From positions 1 through 45,945 of the forward strand of contig CAZITV010000004.1 in NCBI GenBank assembly GCA_964542255.1: a stretch of 45,945 nt of DNA. Direction: 5' to 3'. The notes under the pieces were generated by a model. It was not told the origin of the DNA and searched no databases. It saw only the letters and a program-made list of their open reading frames with translations. The translations under genes and the position numbers were made by a program. Below are positions 8,723-17,761 of this stretch, piece after piece. Source of the DNA: CAYMSF01 sp964542255. GTDB lineage: Bacteria; Verrucomicrobiota; Lentisphaeria; Victivallales; Victivallaceae. Positions within the stretch are counted from its first letter, which is position 1; the number at the start of each line of letters is the position of its first letter.

Positions 8723-10015
8723 ATGATTTTGTGGCAGCATCTTTATTTGTTTGTATTTTTGCTTGGAGCCGGGTTGACATTGGCGCTGACGCCGTTGTGC
8801 CAAATGCTGGCGGAGGCAACGGATTTTATGGATCGTCCTAAGGGCGAGCACCACAAGCGGCACGGCAAAGCGACTCCGCTGCTGGGCGGTTTGGCAATGT
8901 TCACCGGTTGGTTAATCGCGATTGCCGCCGGATATATTCTGCTAAAATCAGTCAATGTCGAAAGCTTTTCAAAAGATCTTACGCAGAATCTTTCCGGGGT
9001 AAATTACGTTTCCGGCAAAGTATTCTTTATTGTTGTCGGCGCCTTTCTCGCAATGATGCTGGGACTGCTGGACGACAAAGTATCGTTAAATGCTGGTATA
9101 AAATTCGCCGGACAGTTTGTGATTGCAGCACTCGCAGTAACCTTAGGCGGAGTAAAAATCAGCTTTTTTTTCAATGACCCGGTTATTATCTGGTGTTTAT
9201 CGGTATTCTGGATTATGCTGTTAATCAATGCGATAAACTTTTTTGACAATATGGATGGCTTAGCGGTGGGGACAGTTACCATCGCCATTGCGTTGTTTGC
9301 TGCTGTGGCTGCGTTGAATCAGCAGTATTTTATGGCAGTTTTAGGCGCGCTGACCTGCGGCATTGGAGTTGGATTTTGGTTCTTTAATCATTCGCCGGCA
9401 ACAATTTTCATGGGAGACTCCGGCAGCCATTTCCTAGGATATGTTTTAGCGGTGATGAGCGCCGGTGTGACATTTTTCTCGCGTGATTATTCTTTGACCC
9501 GCTTCCCGGCCTTAATTCCGCTGTTTATTTTAGCGATTCCGCTGTTTGACACTTTGGCGGTGGTGTTAATCAGACTGCGCAATCATAAGCCAATCTATAT
9601 TGGCGACCATAACCACCTGTCACACCGTTTTGTCAAGATGGGGATGTCGCACAAACGCGCGGTGCAAATGGTGCATCTGCTCGTTTTGATCATCGGACTG
9701 AGCGTATTGCCGCTGCTGTGGGGTGAATTCCGCATCGCCGTTGTAATAGTAGTTCAAGCCGCGCTAATGCTGCTGTTTATTTCTTTGATTCAATATGCTG
9801 TCACCGGCGATAAAGAGCGGACGCATCATCACGACAAAGCTGAAAAAAGTGAAGAAATAAAATCATTAAATAATATTGACTACGCTCTTGAATACGAACA
9901 ACTGGACACGCTTATGGATGAAGCCTATGAGAAACCGAGAAAACCGCGGCGGAAAAAATATTATAAGTCACATCATAAAAAGAAATTTGACGATACACTG
10001 AATTCAACATTTTAA
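8723..10015 (+). CDS. Undecaprenyl-phosphate sugar-1-phosphate transferase, WecA/TagO-like
   Basis: Integral membrane enzyme of the polyprenyl-phosphate N-acetylhexosamine-1-phosphate transferase family (glycosyltransferase family 4). It would start a lipid-linked glycan on the inner face of the cytoplasmic membrane. Its 430 residues contain about ten membrane segments. Key motifs are LGLLDDKVSLN with Asp117-Asp118, NAINFFDNMDGLAVG, FMGDSGSHFLGY, and a late cytosolic loop GDHNHLSHR with the histidines typical of WecA/TagO. The PLLGGLAMF motif near residue 52 also fits. The C-terminal ~60 residues are highly charged, with a Lys/Arg-rich tail, and are not part of the core family. It could begin O-antigen-like or ECA-like glycan synthesis, which would fit the wecD/wecE pair 15 kb away. 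I cannot tell which sugar it transfers. Confidence 0.88.
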   Translation: MILWQHLYLFVFLLGAGLTLALTPLCQMLAEATDFMDRPKGEHHKRHGKATPLLGGLAMFTGWLIAIAAGYILLKSVNVESFSKDLTQNLSGVNYVSGKVFFIVVGAFLAMMLGLLDDKVSLNAGIKFAGQFVIAALAVTLGGVKISFFFNDPVIIWCLSVFWIMLLINAINFFDNMDGLAVGTVTIAIALFAAVAALNQQYFMAVLGALTCGIGVGFWFFNHSPATIFMGDSGSHFLGYVLAVMSAGVTFFSRDYSLTRFPALIPLFILAIPLFDTLAVVLIRLRNHKPIYIGDHNHLSHRFVKMGMSHKRAVQMVHLLVLIIGLSVLPLLWGEFRIAVVIVVQAALMLLFISLIQYAVTGDKERTHHHDKAEKSEEIKSLNNIDYALEYEQLDTLMDEAYEKPRKPRRKKYYKSHHKKKFDDTLNSTF

Positions 10016-10051
10016 TAGCTGTAAATAATATAAACATGGGGATAAAATCGA

Positions 10052-11149
10052 ATGGCTAACACGTTATTGCATAATGTACTGGAAAAAGCAGTTTCTTCCG
10101 AAGCCTCCGATGTTCACATCAAAGAACGCAGCCCGGTTGCATACCGCATTGACGGAGAAATGGTTTCCAGCGATTTTATCCCGGATTTAGAAATTCTTGA
10201 ACGTTTTATGTCACAGGTGTCATCCCCGGATCAAGTTGAACTCTTTCGTAAAACCGGTGACTTGGACATTTCTCATCATGAAGACGATGTCGGCAGATTC
10301 CGCGTTAATATCCACCGCCAGCGTAATATGCTCTGTATGAATTTCCGGTATGTAAAAAATAAAATTATGACGTTCGAACAATTGGGACTGCCCAATGTTC
10401 TGCGCAAGGTTTCAGAGGCGGCACGCGGTATCGTAATTCTCACCGGCACCACCGGTTCGGGTAAATCCACCACCTTGGCGGCTATGCTGGAATACGTCAA
10501 TACAAAATTTCACCGCCATATCATTACCATTGAAGACCCGATTGAATATGAATTTGAAGACCGCCTCGCCTTTTTTGAACAGCGCGAGGTCGGAATTGAT
10601 ACAATTTCATTCGCCAGCGCACTGAAACATTCACTGCGTCAAGACCCGGATATTATTATGGTTGGCGAAATGCGCGACCGGAGCAGTTTTGAGGCAGCGC
10701 TGCAGGCGGCGGATACCGGCCATCTGGTAATGTCAACCCTGCACGCTTCAAATGCAACGCAAACCTTGAACCGTATTCTTGACTTTTTTGAAGAATCCGA
10801 GCAGGATTCCATCCGTGAAGCGCTTGCATTAAATCTTGTCGCCGTAATTTCGCAGCGCTTGGTGCCGAAAGCTATCGGCAACGGCAGAGCGCCAGCGATT
10901 GAAATAATGCTGAATACTCCCATGGTTTATAAACTCATTCATGATAACCGGCTGGAAAAACTCCCCGCCGCTGTTGCCGCAGGAAAAAATGACGGAATGG
11001 TAACCTTCAATCAGTGTCTCTATGAATTGGTCAACGAAGGCACTATCACCGAAGAAGACGCTTTAGAAGCATCAGACAATCCTGAAGCACTCAAAATGAA
11101 CTTCAAAGGTATCTTCCTCTCCGCCGGCGATAACCAGATCATCGGATAA
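10052..11149 (+). CDS. pilT: Type IV pilus retraction ATPase, PilT/PilU family
   Basis: Cytoplasmic hexameric ATPase that powers pilus disassembly. The 365-residue protein has an N-terminal PAS-like part, Walker A GTTGSGKST (residues 132-140), the Asp box ITIEDPIEYEFE, Walker B in DPDIIMVGEMRD, and the His box LVMSTLHASNATQTLNRILDFF, all in the usual order. A GGGGAT ribosome site lies about 9 bases before the ATG. No other pilus genes are in the window, so pilT stands apart from the assembly genes. PilU cannot be ruled out on sequence alone. The gene converges on pyrD with only 12 bases between stop codons. Confidence 0.9.
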   Translation: MANTLLHNVLEKAVSSEASDVHIKERSPVAYRIDGEMVSSDFIPDLEILERFMSQVSSPDQVELFRKTGDLDISHHEDDVGRFRVNIHRQRNMLCMNFRYVKNKIMTFEQLGLPNVLRKVSEAARGIVILTGTTGSGKSTTLAAMLEYVNTKFHRHIITIEDPIEYEFEDRLAFFEQREVGIDTISFASALKHSLRQDPDIIMVGEMRDRSSFEAALQAADTGHLVMSTLHASNATQTLNRILDFFEESEQDSIREALALNLVAVISQRLVPKAIGNGRAPAIEIMLNTPMVYKLIHDNRLEKLPAAVAAGKNDGMVTFNQCLYELVNEGTITEEDALEASDNPEALKMNFKGIFLSAGDNQIIG

Positions 11150-11161
11150 TACTGCTGAAAA

Positions 11162-12082
11162 TTACCGGCGCATCGCACCGATAATTTCTGTGACGGAACT
11201 AATATTGTGCCGGTCAAGATAGGCATTTATCCCATCTAAAACTTTTAACGGCGCATACGGATCAGCAAAAATCGCGGTACCAACCGCGACCGCCGATGCG
11301 CCGGCAAGCATAAATTCAATGGCGTCTTCGCCGGACATAATTCCGCCCATGCCGATAATTGGAATTTTTACTGCCTGGGCAACTTCATAAACCATTCTGA
11401 CTGCAATTGGTTTTATTGCCGGTCCGCTTAAGCCGCCGGTGAGATTGGCAATCAGCGGGCGCCTGGTTTCAATATCAATAGCCATTCCGGTGATGGTGTT
11501 AATCAGCGAAATCATATCGCTGCCGGCATCGGCGGCGACCTTGGCAAAGTCGCCAATTTTAGAGACGTTCGGGCTTAGTTTGGTAATCAGCGGCAAAGTC
11601 GTAGCGCTTCTGACGGCGGCAACGGCTTCATGCGCTAATTTCAGGTCAGTGCCAAATGCGACACCGCCCTCTTTAACGTTGGGACAAGAGATATTGATTT
11701 CGAGTGCGGCAATGCCCACTTTATCTGCTTCGAGTCTGGCGGCAACGTCCCGGTATTCTTCCAGTTTTTTGCCCCAAATATTGACAATTACCACTGCTCC
11801 AGTAGTGCGGAGAAACGGCAAGTATTCATTGCCGTGCAAAAATTTTTCGACGCCGGGTCCCTGTAGTCCGATAGCATTTAACATTCCGCTGGTAACCTCT
11901 GCTACTCTTGGAGTAGGGTTGCCATGACTGGGTTTCATCGCAATGCCTTTGACAACAACCGCACCTAGGCGGGATAGATCATAATAATCTTTATATTCAA
12001 AACCGTAACCGAAAGTTCCGGATGCGGTCATTACGGGATTTTTTAGCTGCAATTTTCCTAAATTAGTTGCTAAATCAGCCAT
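11162..12082 (-). CDS. pyrD: Dihydroorotate dehydrogenase, class 1B catalytic subunit
   Basis: FMN-containing subunit that oxidises dihydroorotate to orotate in pyrimidine synthesis. Family marks are NPVMTASGTFGYG near the N-terminus, a cluster ending NAIGLQGPGVE, the class 1 catalytic cysteine in LEINISCPNVKEGG, and IIGMGGIMSGEDAIEFMLAGA for FMN phosphate binding. A Cys rather than Ser active base, together with the adjacent pyrK, fixes class 1B, which passes electrons to NAD. The reading frame can also start at a GTG at 12088 that overlaps the pyrK stop. I prefer the ATG at 12082 because a GGAGG site lies 9 bases before it. Confidence 0.95.
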   Translation of the reverse strand: MADLATNLGKLQLKNPVMTASGTFGYGFEYKDYYDLSRLGAVVVKGIAMKPSHGNPTPRVAEVTSGMLNAIGLQGPGVEKFLHGNEYLPFLRTTGAVVIVNIWGKKLEEYRDVAARLEADKVGIAALEINISCPNVKEGGVAFGTDLKLAHEAVAAVRSATTLPLITKLSPNVSKIGDFAKVAADAGSDMISLINTITGMAIDIETRRPLIANLTGGLSGPAIKPIAVRMVYEVAQAVKIPIIGMGGIMSGEDAIEFMLAGASAVAVGTAIFADPYAPLKVLDGINAYLDRHNISSVTEIIGAMRR

Positions 12083-12084
12083 TA

Positions 12085-12876
12085 TCACTCACCTCCGGTA
12101 TAAATCTCATTGGCATTGAATACAGGACCTTCTTTGCAGGTTCTGGCATATCGCCAGCCGTCCTCGTTATCCGCTTTTACTTTAATGACGCATGCAAAAC
12201 AAGCGCCAACGCCGCAGCACATCAGGTGGTCAAGACTTAACTCGCCTGCACCCAGTTGTTCTGTTTGTAGAATTTTTGCCAGTGCCAGTGACATCGGCAT
12301 TGGGCCGCAACCATAAAAACAGACTGGTTTGCTGCCGATTGCCGCCGTTACCGCGGGAATCAGGGCGGTCACCATTCCCCGCTCTCCCGCCGAGCCATCC
12401 TGAGTGGTGATTTTAACAGTAAAACCCAGTTCAGCAAACGCCTGGGTTAGGATCAGGTCGCTGCTGCTTCTGGCGCCCAGCAGTAAATATCCTTTAACCG
12501 GCGAACGTTTTGCCAGCAAATATGTTGCAGCCGCGCCGTAACCGCCCGCAATAATCACCGGAGTTGTTCCGGCAGGCGGCAGCGAAAACGGTTTACCCAA
12601 TGGTCCCATCAAATCACAAACTGTTCCGGCAGGCAATTCCGCCAATACACGGGTTCCATCGCCGACGACCTTGTAGATAACAGTCAAACGGCCATCCACA
12701 GAAACGTCACTGATGCTGAACGGACGCCGCAAAATGCGGTCGCGCATGTTCGCTATTTTCACATGAACAAACTGTCCCGGCTGTGTCGCGGCACAAATTT
12801 CCGGGGCATAGAATTCTATACGGCGGTAGCCTGCCTGAAATTCTGCATTAGAGATAATTTCACCGGTATTCATCAT
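12085..12876 (-). CDS. pyrK: Dihydroorotate dehydrogenase electron-transfer subunit
   Basis: FAD and [2Fe-2S] subunit that carries electrons from PyrD to NAD. The 263 residues begin with a ferredoxin-reductase-like FAD domain (RILRRPFSISDV, the flavin-binding RxxS motif near residue 50). An NAD-binding segment follows (PVIIAGGYGAAATYLLAK). The C-terminal cluster cysteines are in LMCCGVGACFACVIKV, with one further Cys in ARTCKEGPVF. It is translated just before pyrD with overlapping ends. The pair is preceded by a terminator for the upstream gene, so it probably forms its own two-gene operon. Confidence 0.95.
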   Translation of the reverse strand: MMNTGEIISNAEFQAGYRRIEFYAPEICAATQPGQFVHVKIANMRDRILRRPFSISDVSVDGRLTVIYKVVGDGTRVLAELPAGTVCDLMGPLGKPFSLPPAGTTPVIIAGGYGAAATYLLAKRSPVKGYLLLGARSSSDLILTQAFAELGFTVKITTQDGSAGERGMVTALIPAVTAAIGSKPVCFYGCGPMPMSLALAKILQTEQLGAGELSLDHLMCCGVGACFACVIKVKADNEDGWRYARTCKEGPVFNANEIYTGGE

Positions 12877-12900
12877 TATTCCTGTCGGTTATCTGAAATT

Positions 12901-12937
12901 AAAAATCCGCCACGGTATTTCCGTGACGGAGATTTTT
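12901..12937 (-). terminator. Rho-independent terminator of the surface-repeat gene
   Basis: On the minus strand the transcript forms a hairpin: CGTCACGG pairs with CCGTGGCG around the loop AAATA. The stem is extended by A/T pairing and followed by a T5 run. It starts 16 bases after the stop of the gene at 12953-13741 and ends about 25 bases before the pyrK start codon. Confidence 0.75.
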
Positions 12938-12952
12938 CACTGATCCAATTAA

Positions 12953-13741
12953 TTAAAAATTGATTATGGGAAACACCGGCAAAAAGCCGCGTTTATTGAA
13001 ATTAATGAAGCCGAATTGGATGCAGAATGGTTTTGGCATTGATTGGTCTATCGCATCTGCCTGGTCAACCAATGGAACCTCGTCTGCCTTGGCGCTGGGG
13101 GCGATATAACGCCTTGACTTATCAGCAGCCTTTTTCAACGCCATGTTTTGTGCTGAGTCTTCCGCCACACTGTCATAATCTTCAAATGCACCGTCATCAT
13201 TAACCGTAACATTGACTATACCAAATTGTAAACCCTTGAGAATAGAATCGCTCATATTCACAATACCCACTTGGAAACCGCGGAAGATAGATTGCGAATG
13301 ATTTACCATGCCAATCTGCGACCCATAGGCATTGCGGTGTTCACGAGCAGTCTTATCATAGAAGTTGGCCCCGGTTTGATTGTATAATCCGGCTTGCATT
13401 CCGAATAACTCTTTGCCCGCCGAGTTATAAATCCCCGCAGTTAAACCGGCCTGAATATCATCAGTGATATTTAACATGCCCGCCTGGATACCGTAGGCAC
13501 TGTCTGAACAGCCGGTGAATCCGGTGCTGATACCGTAAACATTACGGTTTTCCGTCATAAATGGCGATAACTGCATTCCGTACACGTTCGTATTTTCATC
13601 AAACAATTGGGCGGGCGGAAAAAAGCCTGCATCAAAAATAGTTCCTGCGGACTTAAACGCTCCGCCGAACAAAACCGGCATTGTCGCGCCGATGACGATC
13701 AGTGTAGTTATTGACTTCAACGCCTGCGAAAATCTCATCAT
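12953..13741 (-). CDS. Exported LA_2272-type surface repeat protein
   Basis: A 262-residue protein with an N-terminal hydrophobic stretch (LIVIGATMPVLFGGAF, residues 15-30), probably a signal peptide. Residues 45-175 contain a degenerate repeat of about 20 residues with the pattern YGIQxGhhN. Examples are AYGIQAGMLN, LFGMQAGLYN, AYGSQIGMVN, RGFQVGIVN and KGLQFGIVN; a last copy, CIQFGFINFN, is near the C-terminus. I count about nine units. This resembles LA_2272/LA_2273 family surface repeat proteins, known from Leptospira and others; the alternating pattern suggests stacked beta structure. An acidic, low-complexity linker (residues 178-235) separates the last repeat. Its function is unknown. 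A terminator follows directly, so it is a single-gene unit. Confidence 0.75.
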   Translation of the reverse strand: MMRFSQALKSITTLIVIGATMPVLFGGAFKSAGTIFDAGFFPPAQLFDENTNVYGMQLSPFMTENRNVYGISTGFTGCSDSAYGIQAGMLNITDDIQAGLTAGIYNSAGKELFGMQAGLYNQTGANFYDKTAREHRNAYGSQIGMVNHSQSIFRGFQVGIVNMSDSILKGLQFGIVNVTVNDDGAFEDYDSVAEDSAQNMALKKAADKSRRYIAPSAKADEVPLVDQADAIDQSMPKPFCIQFGFINFNKRGFLPVFPIINF

Positions 13742-13884
13742 ATCAACTCCTGTTCATTAAAATTTGTTGAACCAGTTTTAGTCAAATTGTAATAGCATCT
13801 TATTCACAACTGAATGAATTTCTGCAATCAGTGCTATAACATAATCGCAATGCTTGATAAAGTAAAGCTGATTTTTGCGGAACA

Positions 13885-13909
13885 TTACAAAATCCGGCAG
13901 ATTTTGTAA
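13885..13909. repeat. Perfect 10-bp inverted repeat with 5-base loop
   Basis: TTACAAAATC at 13885-13894 and GATTTTGTAA at 13900-13909 are exact reverse complements around CGGCA. It lies between two minus-strand genes, about 35 bases after the stop of the gene at 13944. There is no T-run after the stem on that strand, so it is at best a weak terminator; an operator is also possible. Confidence 0.5.
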
Positions 13910-13943
13910 CCGCTGAAACCCGCGTTTAGCACATCTTGCTGTT

Positions 13944-14681
13944 TTAGTCGCATAACGTAAAGTCCAGCTGCAGCGGTAAATGGTCTGAATAATCCACCTG
14001 CGGAATAACGAATGAGGACGGCACAATAGATTTTGAATGCAGGATATAGTCCAGCTGTCGTTTTGGTTTCCACGCCGGATAAGTAGGCTGTGCCGTTAAA
14101 TTTGGATTTATCAGCCCGGTTACCGCCAAAAATTCGGACAATTCGTCCGCCCCGCCGGCTGTATTAAAATCTCCGGCTACAATTACCGGGACATCGCGTG
14201 GAATCAGAGCGGAAAGAAAATGTAATTGACGCTCACGAACGTTGCGGCGCAGGGAAAGATGGACAATAAATACCTTGATGCCATACGCTTCAACCTCAAT
14301 GACTAACCGCTTCATACCTTTAGAAAAAAAGTGCAGTTTGCCTTCTAAATTGCGGTCGCTGGCCAGCAGTGCATTGCTCTGTTTATTCAGTATTGGGATT
14401 GTACGGGGCAGCGATTTGATGCCGTATTTGACGGATTGCACGTGATAATGCTGCAATGTTGCGGCAAGTTCGGCAATTTGGTCGCGGTAGCCGGTGCGGT
14501 AAGAACCGGAATCGGCTTCCACCAGACCGACGATGTCAGCATTGCTGGATTCAATAAATGTTGAAATTCGTCCAAATACTTCATTGTCAGCTTTTAAATA
14601 GCGGTGCGCGTTCAGCAGCCGCCGGTGCCCCGCGCCCGGGCATCCCGTGCCGTATGCTATATTATAAACGAGAATTCTCAT
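13944..14681 (-). CDS. Endonuclease/exonuclease/phosphatase family protein
   Basis: Metal-dependent phosphodiesterase/phosphatase of the EEP superfamily, 245 residues. Family motifs are RILVYNIAYG at the start (metal-ligand Asn), DIVGLVEAD (metal Glu), IVHLSLRR, VIVAGDFNTAGG with the Asp/Asn pair, RQLDYILHS, and the terminal DYSDHLPLQLDF with the catalytic His. I see no clear signal peptide, so it is probably cytoplasmic. Substrates in this superfamily range from DNA to inositol phosphates and sphingomyelin, and the sequence does not choose among them. It is divergent from folD. Confidence 0.85.
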   Translation of the reverse strand: MRILVYNIAYGTGCPGAGHRRLLNAHRYLKADNEVFGRISTFIESSNADIVGLVEADSGSYRTGYRDQIAELAATLQHYHVQSVKYGIKSLPRTIPILNKQSNALLASDRNLEGKLHFFSKGMKRLVIEVEAYGIKVFIVHLSLRRNVRERQLHFLSALIPRDVPVIVAGDFNTAGGADELSEFLAVTGLINPNLTAQPTYPAWKPKRQLDYILHSKSIVPSSFVIPQVDYSDHLPLQLDFTLCD

Positions 14682-14772
14682 CTGAAATTTTCCAAATTGA
14701 TTTGATTTAGTGCTGTTTCTACATTAATATTAACCCCGAAAACAAAAAAGTATAATTTAAAAGGATTTTCTT

Positions 14773-15663
14773 ATGGCAAAAATAATTGATGGCAATCTTG
14801 TTTCAGCAAAAATAAATGATGAATCAACGCGGCAAGTGGCAGAACTGGTACAACAGCATCAAATACAACCCGGCTTAGCGGTAGTCCTAATCGGCGATGA
14901 CCCGGCATCGCAAGTCTATGTCGGCAGAAAAGTGAAAAAATGCGCCGAACTGGGTATTTATTCTGAAAAAATTGTTTTAAACAGCAACGCTGAAATGCCG
15001 GAAGTTCTGGCGTTAATTGACCGCTTAAATAAAGACCCGAAAATTCACGGTATTCTAGTACAATCACCACCACCGCCACAAATTGACGAAACGTCAGTTA
15101 TTGCGGCAATCAATCCGTCAAAAGATGTTGACTGCTTTCATCCAATTAATGTCGGCAAGATGCTCACTGGAAAAACTGACGGCTTCTTCCCCTGCACTCC
15201 TTATGGTGTAATGCTGTTGCTGCAGCACTATAATATCAACCCGGCGGGGTTGCATACCGTCATTATCGGTCGTTCTAACATCGTCGGCAAACCGATGCTG
15301 GCGCTGCTTATCCAAAAGGGAAAAGGCGCTGACGCTACCGTCACTATGGTGCACTCCAGAACCGTAAATCTCGAACAATACACCAAACAAGCCGACATTC
15401 TCATTGCCGCCATCGGCAAGCCGGAGTTTGTCACTGCGGCAATGGTAAAACCTGGTGCAGTGGTAATAGACGTGGGAATTAACCGCATCGCCGATCCGTC
15501 AGCAAAAAACGGCTCCCGCATTACCGGAGATGTGAATTTCACTGCCGTTGAACCGATAGCATCGTTCATCACCCCTGTTCCAGGCGGGGTTGGGCCAATG
15601 ACCATTGCCGTGCTGATGCAAAATACGATTAAAGCCTGCAAGGCCATTAACGGTATTGCTTAA
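14773..15663 (+). CDS. folD: Methylenetetrahydrofolate dehydrogenase / methenyltetrahydrofolate cyclohydrolase
   Basis: Bifunctional enzyme that interconverts 5,10-methylene-, 5,10-methenyl- and 10-formyl-tetrahydrofolate. The 296-residue length is standard. Tyr49 and the catalytic Lys53 lie in SQVYVGRKVKKCAELGI. The signatures DVDCFHPINVGKM, PCTPYGVMLLL, GRSNIVGKPMLALL (NADP-binding) and PVPGGVGPMTIAVLMQNT follow. The usual VQLPLP motif is replaced by VQSPPPP at residues 96-102, a small departure in the substrate loop. AAGG at 14761-14764 is a good ribosome site. It stands alone between a divergent and a convergent neighbour. Confidence 0.96.
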   Translation: MAKIIDGNLVSAKINDESTRQVAELVQQHQIQPGLAVVLIGDDPASQVYVGRKVKKCAELGIYSEKIVLNSNAEMPEVLALIDRLNKDPKIHGILVQSPPPPQIDETSVIAAINPSKDVDCFHPINVGKMLTGKTDGFFPCTPYGVMLLLQHYNINPAGLHTVIIGRSNIVGKPMLALLIQKGKGADATVTMVHSRTVNLEQYTKQADILIAAIGKPEFVTAAMVKPGAVVIDVGINRIADPSAKNGSRITGDVNFTAVEPIASFITPVPGGVGPMTIAVLMQNTIKACKAINGIA

Positions 15664-15769
15664 AGAAGTTAGACGCTGTCACAAAATATCAAATGTCCAA
15701 GGGAAAGCGGAAATGAGGAAGAAAGAAAATATCCAACCGATGGGTTTAGCTCAATATTATTCAGAAGCA

Positions 15770-17734
15770 TCAACGCGGCAAAAACAGCAGCATTGAACCA
15801 CTGGAGTTGCTGTTGACCAATTGATAATGCTGATAAATCCAAGCCGGCACTTTGTCGCGTTCACCAGCGAATACCGAGATGAACAACGGAATGCGGGCTT
15901 GCTTAAGTTCCTTCAACGTGCGTTCGCGTTCAGAAATCAATAACTGCTCAACAACTCCGAAATTTTTAATTCCTGCCCGTAAGCCGGTTTCAGCATAATA
16001 GACGCCCTGCATATCGCTCAAAATATTTACCTCTTTATGGTCGCCGGCATTAGCCAGAATAAATCGGACATTGTCCTCCATCGGATTAATTTGCTGCATT
16101 GCGGCAATACCGGCAACAGTTCGATTAATGCCTGCGCCGAGGCGCGGCAAATCGAAGATGAATGTTGCCGCCGCGCCGAGCGTGACGAACATGACCGGCA
16201 GCAGCAGCAGTTTTAGTTTATGGTCAATCAAATTAGCCCGAAGTAAACGCGCCAGACGGTCTGAATAAAGGAAGAGCAGCAATGCGGCCGGCCAAGATAC
16301 ACTTGGTAAATTTAAAATATGCGAACGCCCCTGATAATAAGCGAACAACCCGATACCCAGTACGGACAGATAAATACTCATTTTAGCCATTATGCCAAAG
16401 TCTTTGGCCATAAATTGTCTGATTCCTACAATCAAACCCAGCAGGTAGATTCCCGCCACGGCGCACCACGCCGCCGGCGGCGCCGGCATTGGCAACATAG
16501 TAAATCCGCCCCGATAAAAGATTCCCAGATATTCCAACATCGTTAGCACCGGCGGGACATCGCCGCAGTCGAGCCATATTAGTCCAAACACCGTCAGCAA
16601 TGTAACTAGTGCCGAACCGGCAAATACCACTATTCGACGCAATACCGCTTGTTTTTCTTTTGAAAAAATTAACTCGGCAAATAACGCCGCGCCGGCCGCG
16701 CCCGTCAGTGCGACGCCGGAGTCTAAATTCCACAACAAAGCGATACCACTGATAACGCCGTATAACGGCAACCAATATTTGCGTTTATCCGCTAGTAAAC
16801 GGTAATAACACAACAATGCCACGCCCGGCCAAAATAACCGTATTGGGAAATAAGCAAAATAGGGGTCTATTTTAAAGGTCGTATGCCGGTGCAAAAATAC
16901 CGACATCCCAAACAGGTAAAAGATTAATAATGCAAATCCCAATACCAGCAGCCGGTTCCGCATCATTTGAAATGCAGTGCGGTAAATACAATAAATTGCG
17001 GTAACAAACAGTATTCCCATAATAATTGAAATGTTAAATACCCCGGCACCGGTAAAACGCATTAACGGCGCAATAATCCGACAATAAAAACCGTAATAAT
17101 GATAATCATTCAGACCGCCGACCGCCTGTGCGATCGCATAGGACACAATATTAATATGGTCATCATATTCATTGACCAGCCGGTCCAGTGTATAAATACG
17201 GCAGCAAAGCACCTGCAGCAGCGGCAGACATAATAGTAATGCCCATAACGCCTGGTGCCAGGAATGTTTAATATTAATTTTGGGAATGAAACAAGCTGCG
17301 GCAACGGTTAAGCCGAGAAGAGCGGCAAATCGTATTGCACTATCCATTACCGGGGTAAACAGATTATTGCAGTATTGCGGGTCGTACGCCAGGCAGGTTG
17401 TCAGCAGCAGCACCGGAATAAATGCCAGTCCTAAATCAGGTAAAAGGCGGCCGCTGCATGAGCACCTCAGTTTGGTACACAACCACACTACGCCAAAGCA
17501 AATGGCCGGAGTCAACAGCACCAGCACAAAAAAAGTATTCCGTTCGCGCGGTTCAGGATATGATAATCCGCGAATTCTGGGAATAAAGTCTGCAGTCAGC
17601 CTGGAGCTCTGTTCTGGTGAAATTCCCGGGATGAGGCTGAACACAAGATAACCTAAAGCCGTCAAGACGGCTGCCGCCAGCAGCAGCAACATTAATATCT
17701 GATAGATGTCGCTGGAATAACTTTTATCTCTCAT
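15770..17734 (-). CDS. Large polytopic membrane protein, GT-C-like
   Basis: A 654-residue protein with about 12-14 hydrophobic segments spread along its length and no soluble domain of note. The likely outward loop near residue 190 reads RLVNEYDDHINIV, an acidic pair of the sort that marks GT-C glycosyltransferases that use polyprenyl-linked sugars; the final ~130 residues are less hydrophobic and may face the periplasm. I do not recognise the family with certainty. A TTG start at 17752 is possible, nine bases after the nfo stop, but the ATG at 17734 is more usual. It follows nfo on the same strand and may share its transcript. A role in surface-glycan transfer is an inference from topology. 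Confidence 0.65.
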   Translation of the reverse strand: MRDKSYSSDIYQILMLLLLAAAVLTALGYLVFSLIPGISPEQSSRLTADFIPRIRGLSYPEPRERNTFFVLVLLTPAICFGVVWLCTKLRCSCSGRLLPDLGLAFIPVLLLTTCLAYDPQYCNNLFTPVMDSAIRFAALLGLTVAAACFIPKINIKHSWHQALWALLLCLPLLQVLCCRIYTLDRLVNEYDDHINIVSYAIAQAVGGLNDYHYYGFYCRIIAPLMRFTGAGVFNISIIMGILFVTAIYCIYRTAFQMMRNRLLVLGFALLIFYLFGMSVFLHRHTTFKIDPYFAYFPIRLFWPGVALLCYYRLLADKRKYWLPLYGVISGIALLWNLDSGVALTGAAGAALFAELIFSKEKQAVLRRIVVFAGSALVTLLTVFGLIWLDCGDVPPVLTMLEYLGIFYRGGFTMLPMPAPPAAWCAVAGIYLLGLIVGIRQFMAKDFGIMAKMSIYLSVLGIGLFAYYQGRSHILNLPSVSWPAALLLFLYSDRLARLLRANLIDHKLKLLLLPVMFVTLGAAATFIFDLPRLGAGINRTVAGIAAMQQINPMEDNVRFILANAGDHKEVNILSDMQGVYYAETGLRAGIKNFGVVEQLLISERERTLKELKQARIPLFISVFAGERDKVPAWIYQHYQLVNSNSSGSMLLFLPR

Positions 17735-17761
17735 TACAATTACCGCTTTCAATTACCCGTT

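Noticed and set aside
11439..11927. 162-codon plus-strand frame opposite pyrD
   Set aside because: Antisense shadow of a well-supported gene with no ribosome site or family resemblance.
14751..14756. TATAAT upstream of folD
   Set aside because: A start at this -10 would fall inside the folD ribosome site and leave a leader of only about 10 bases; the matching -35 is also poor.
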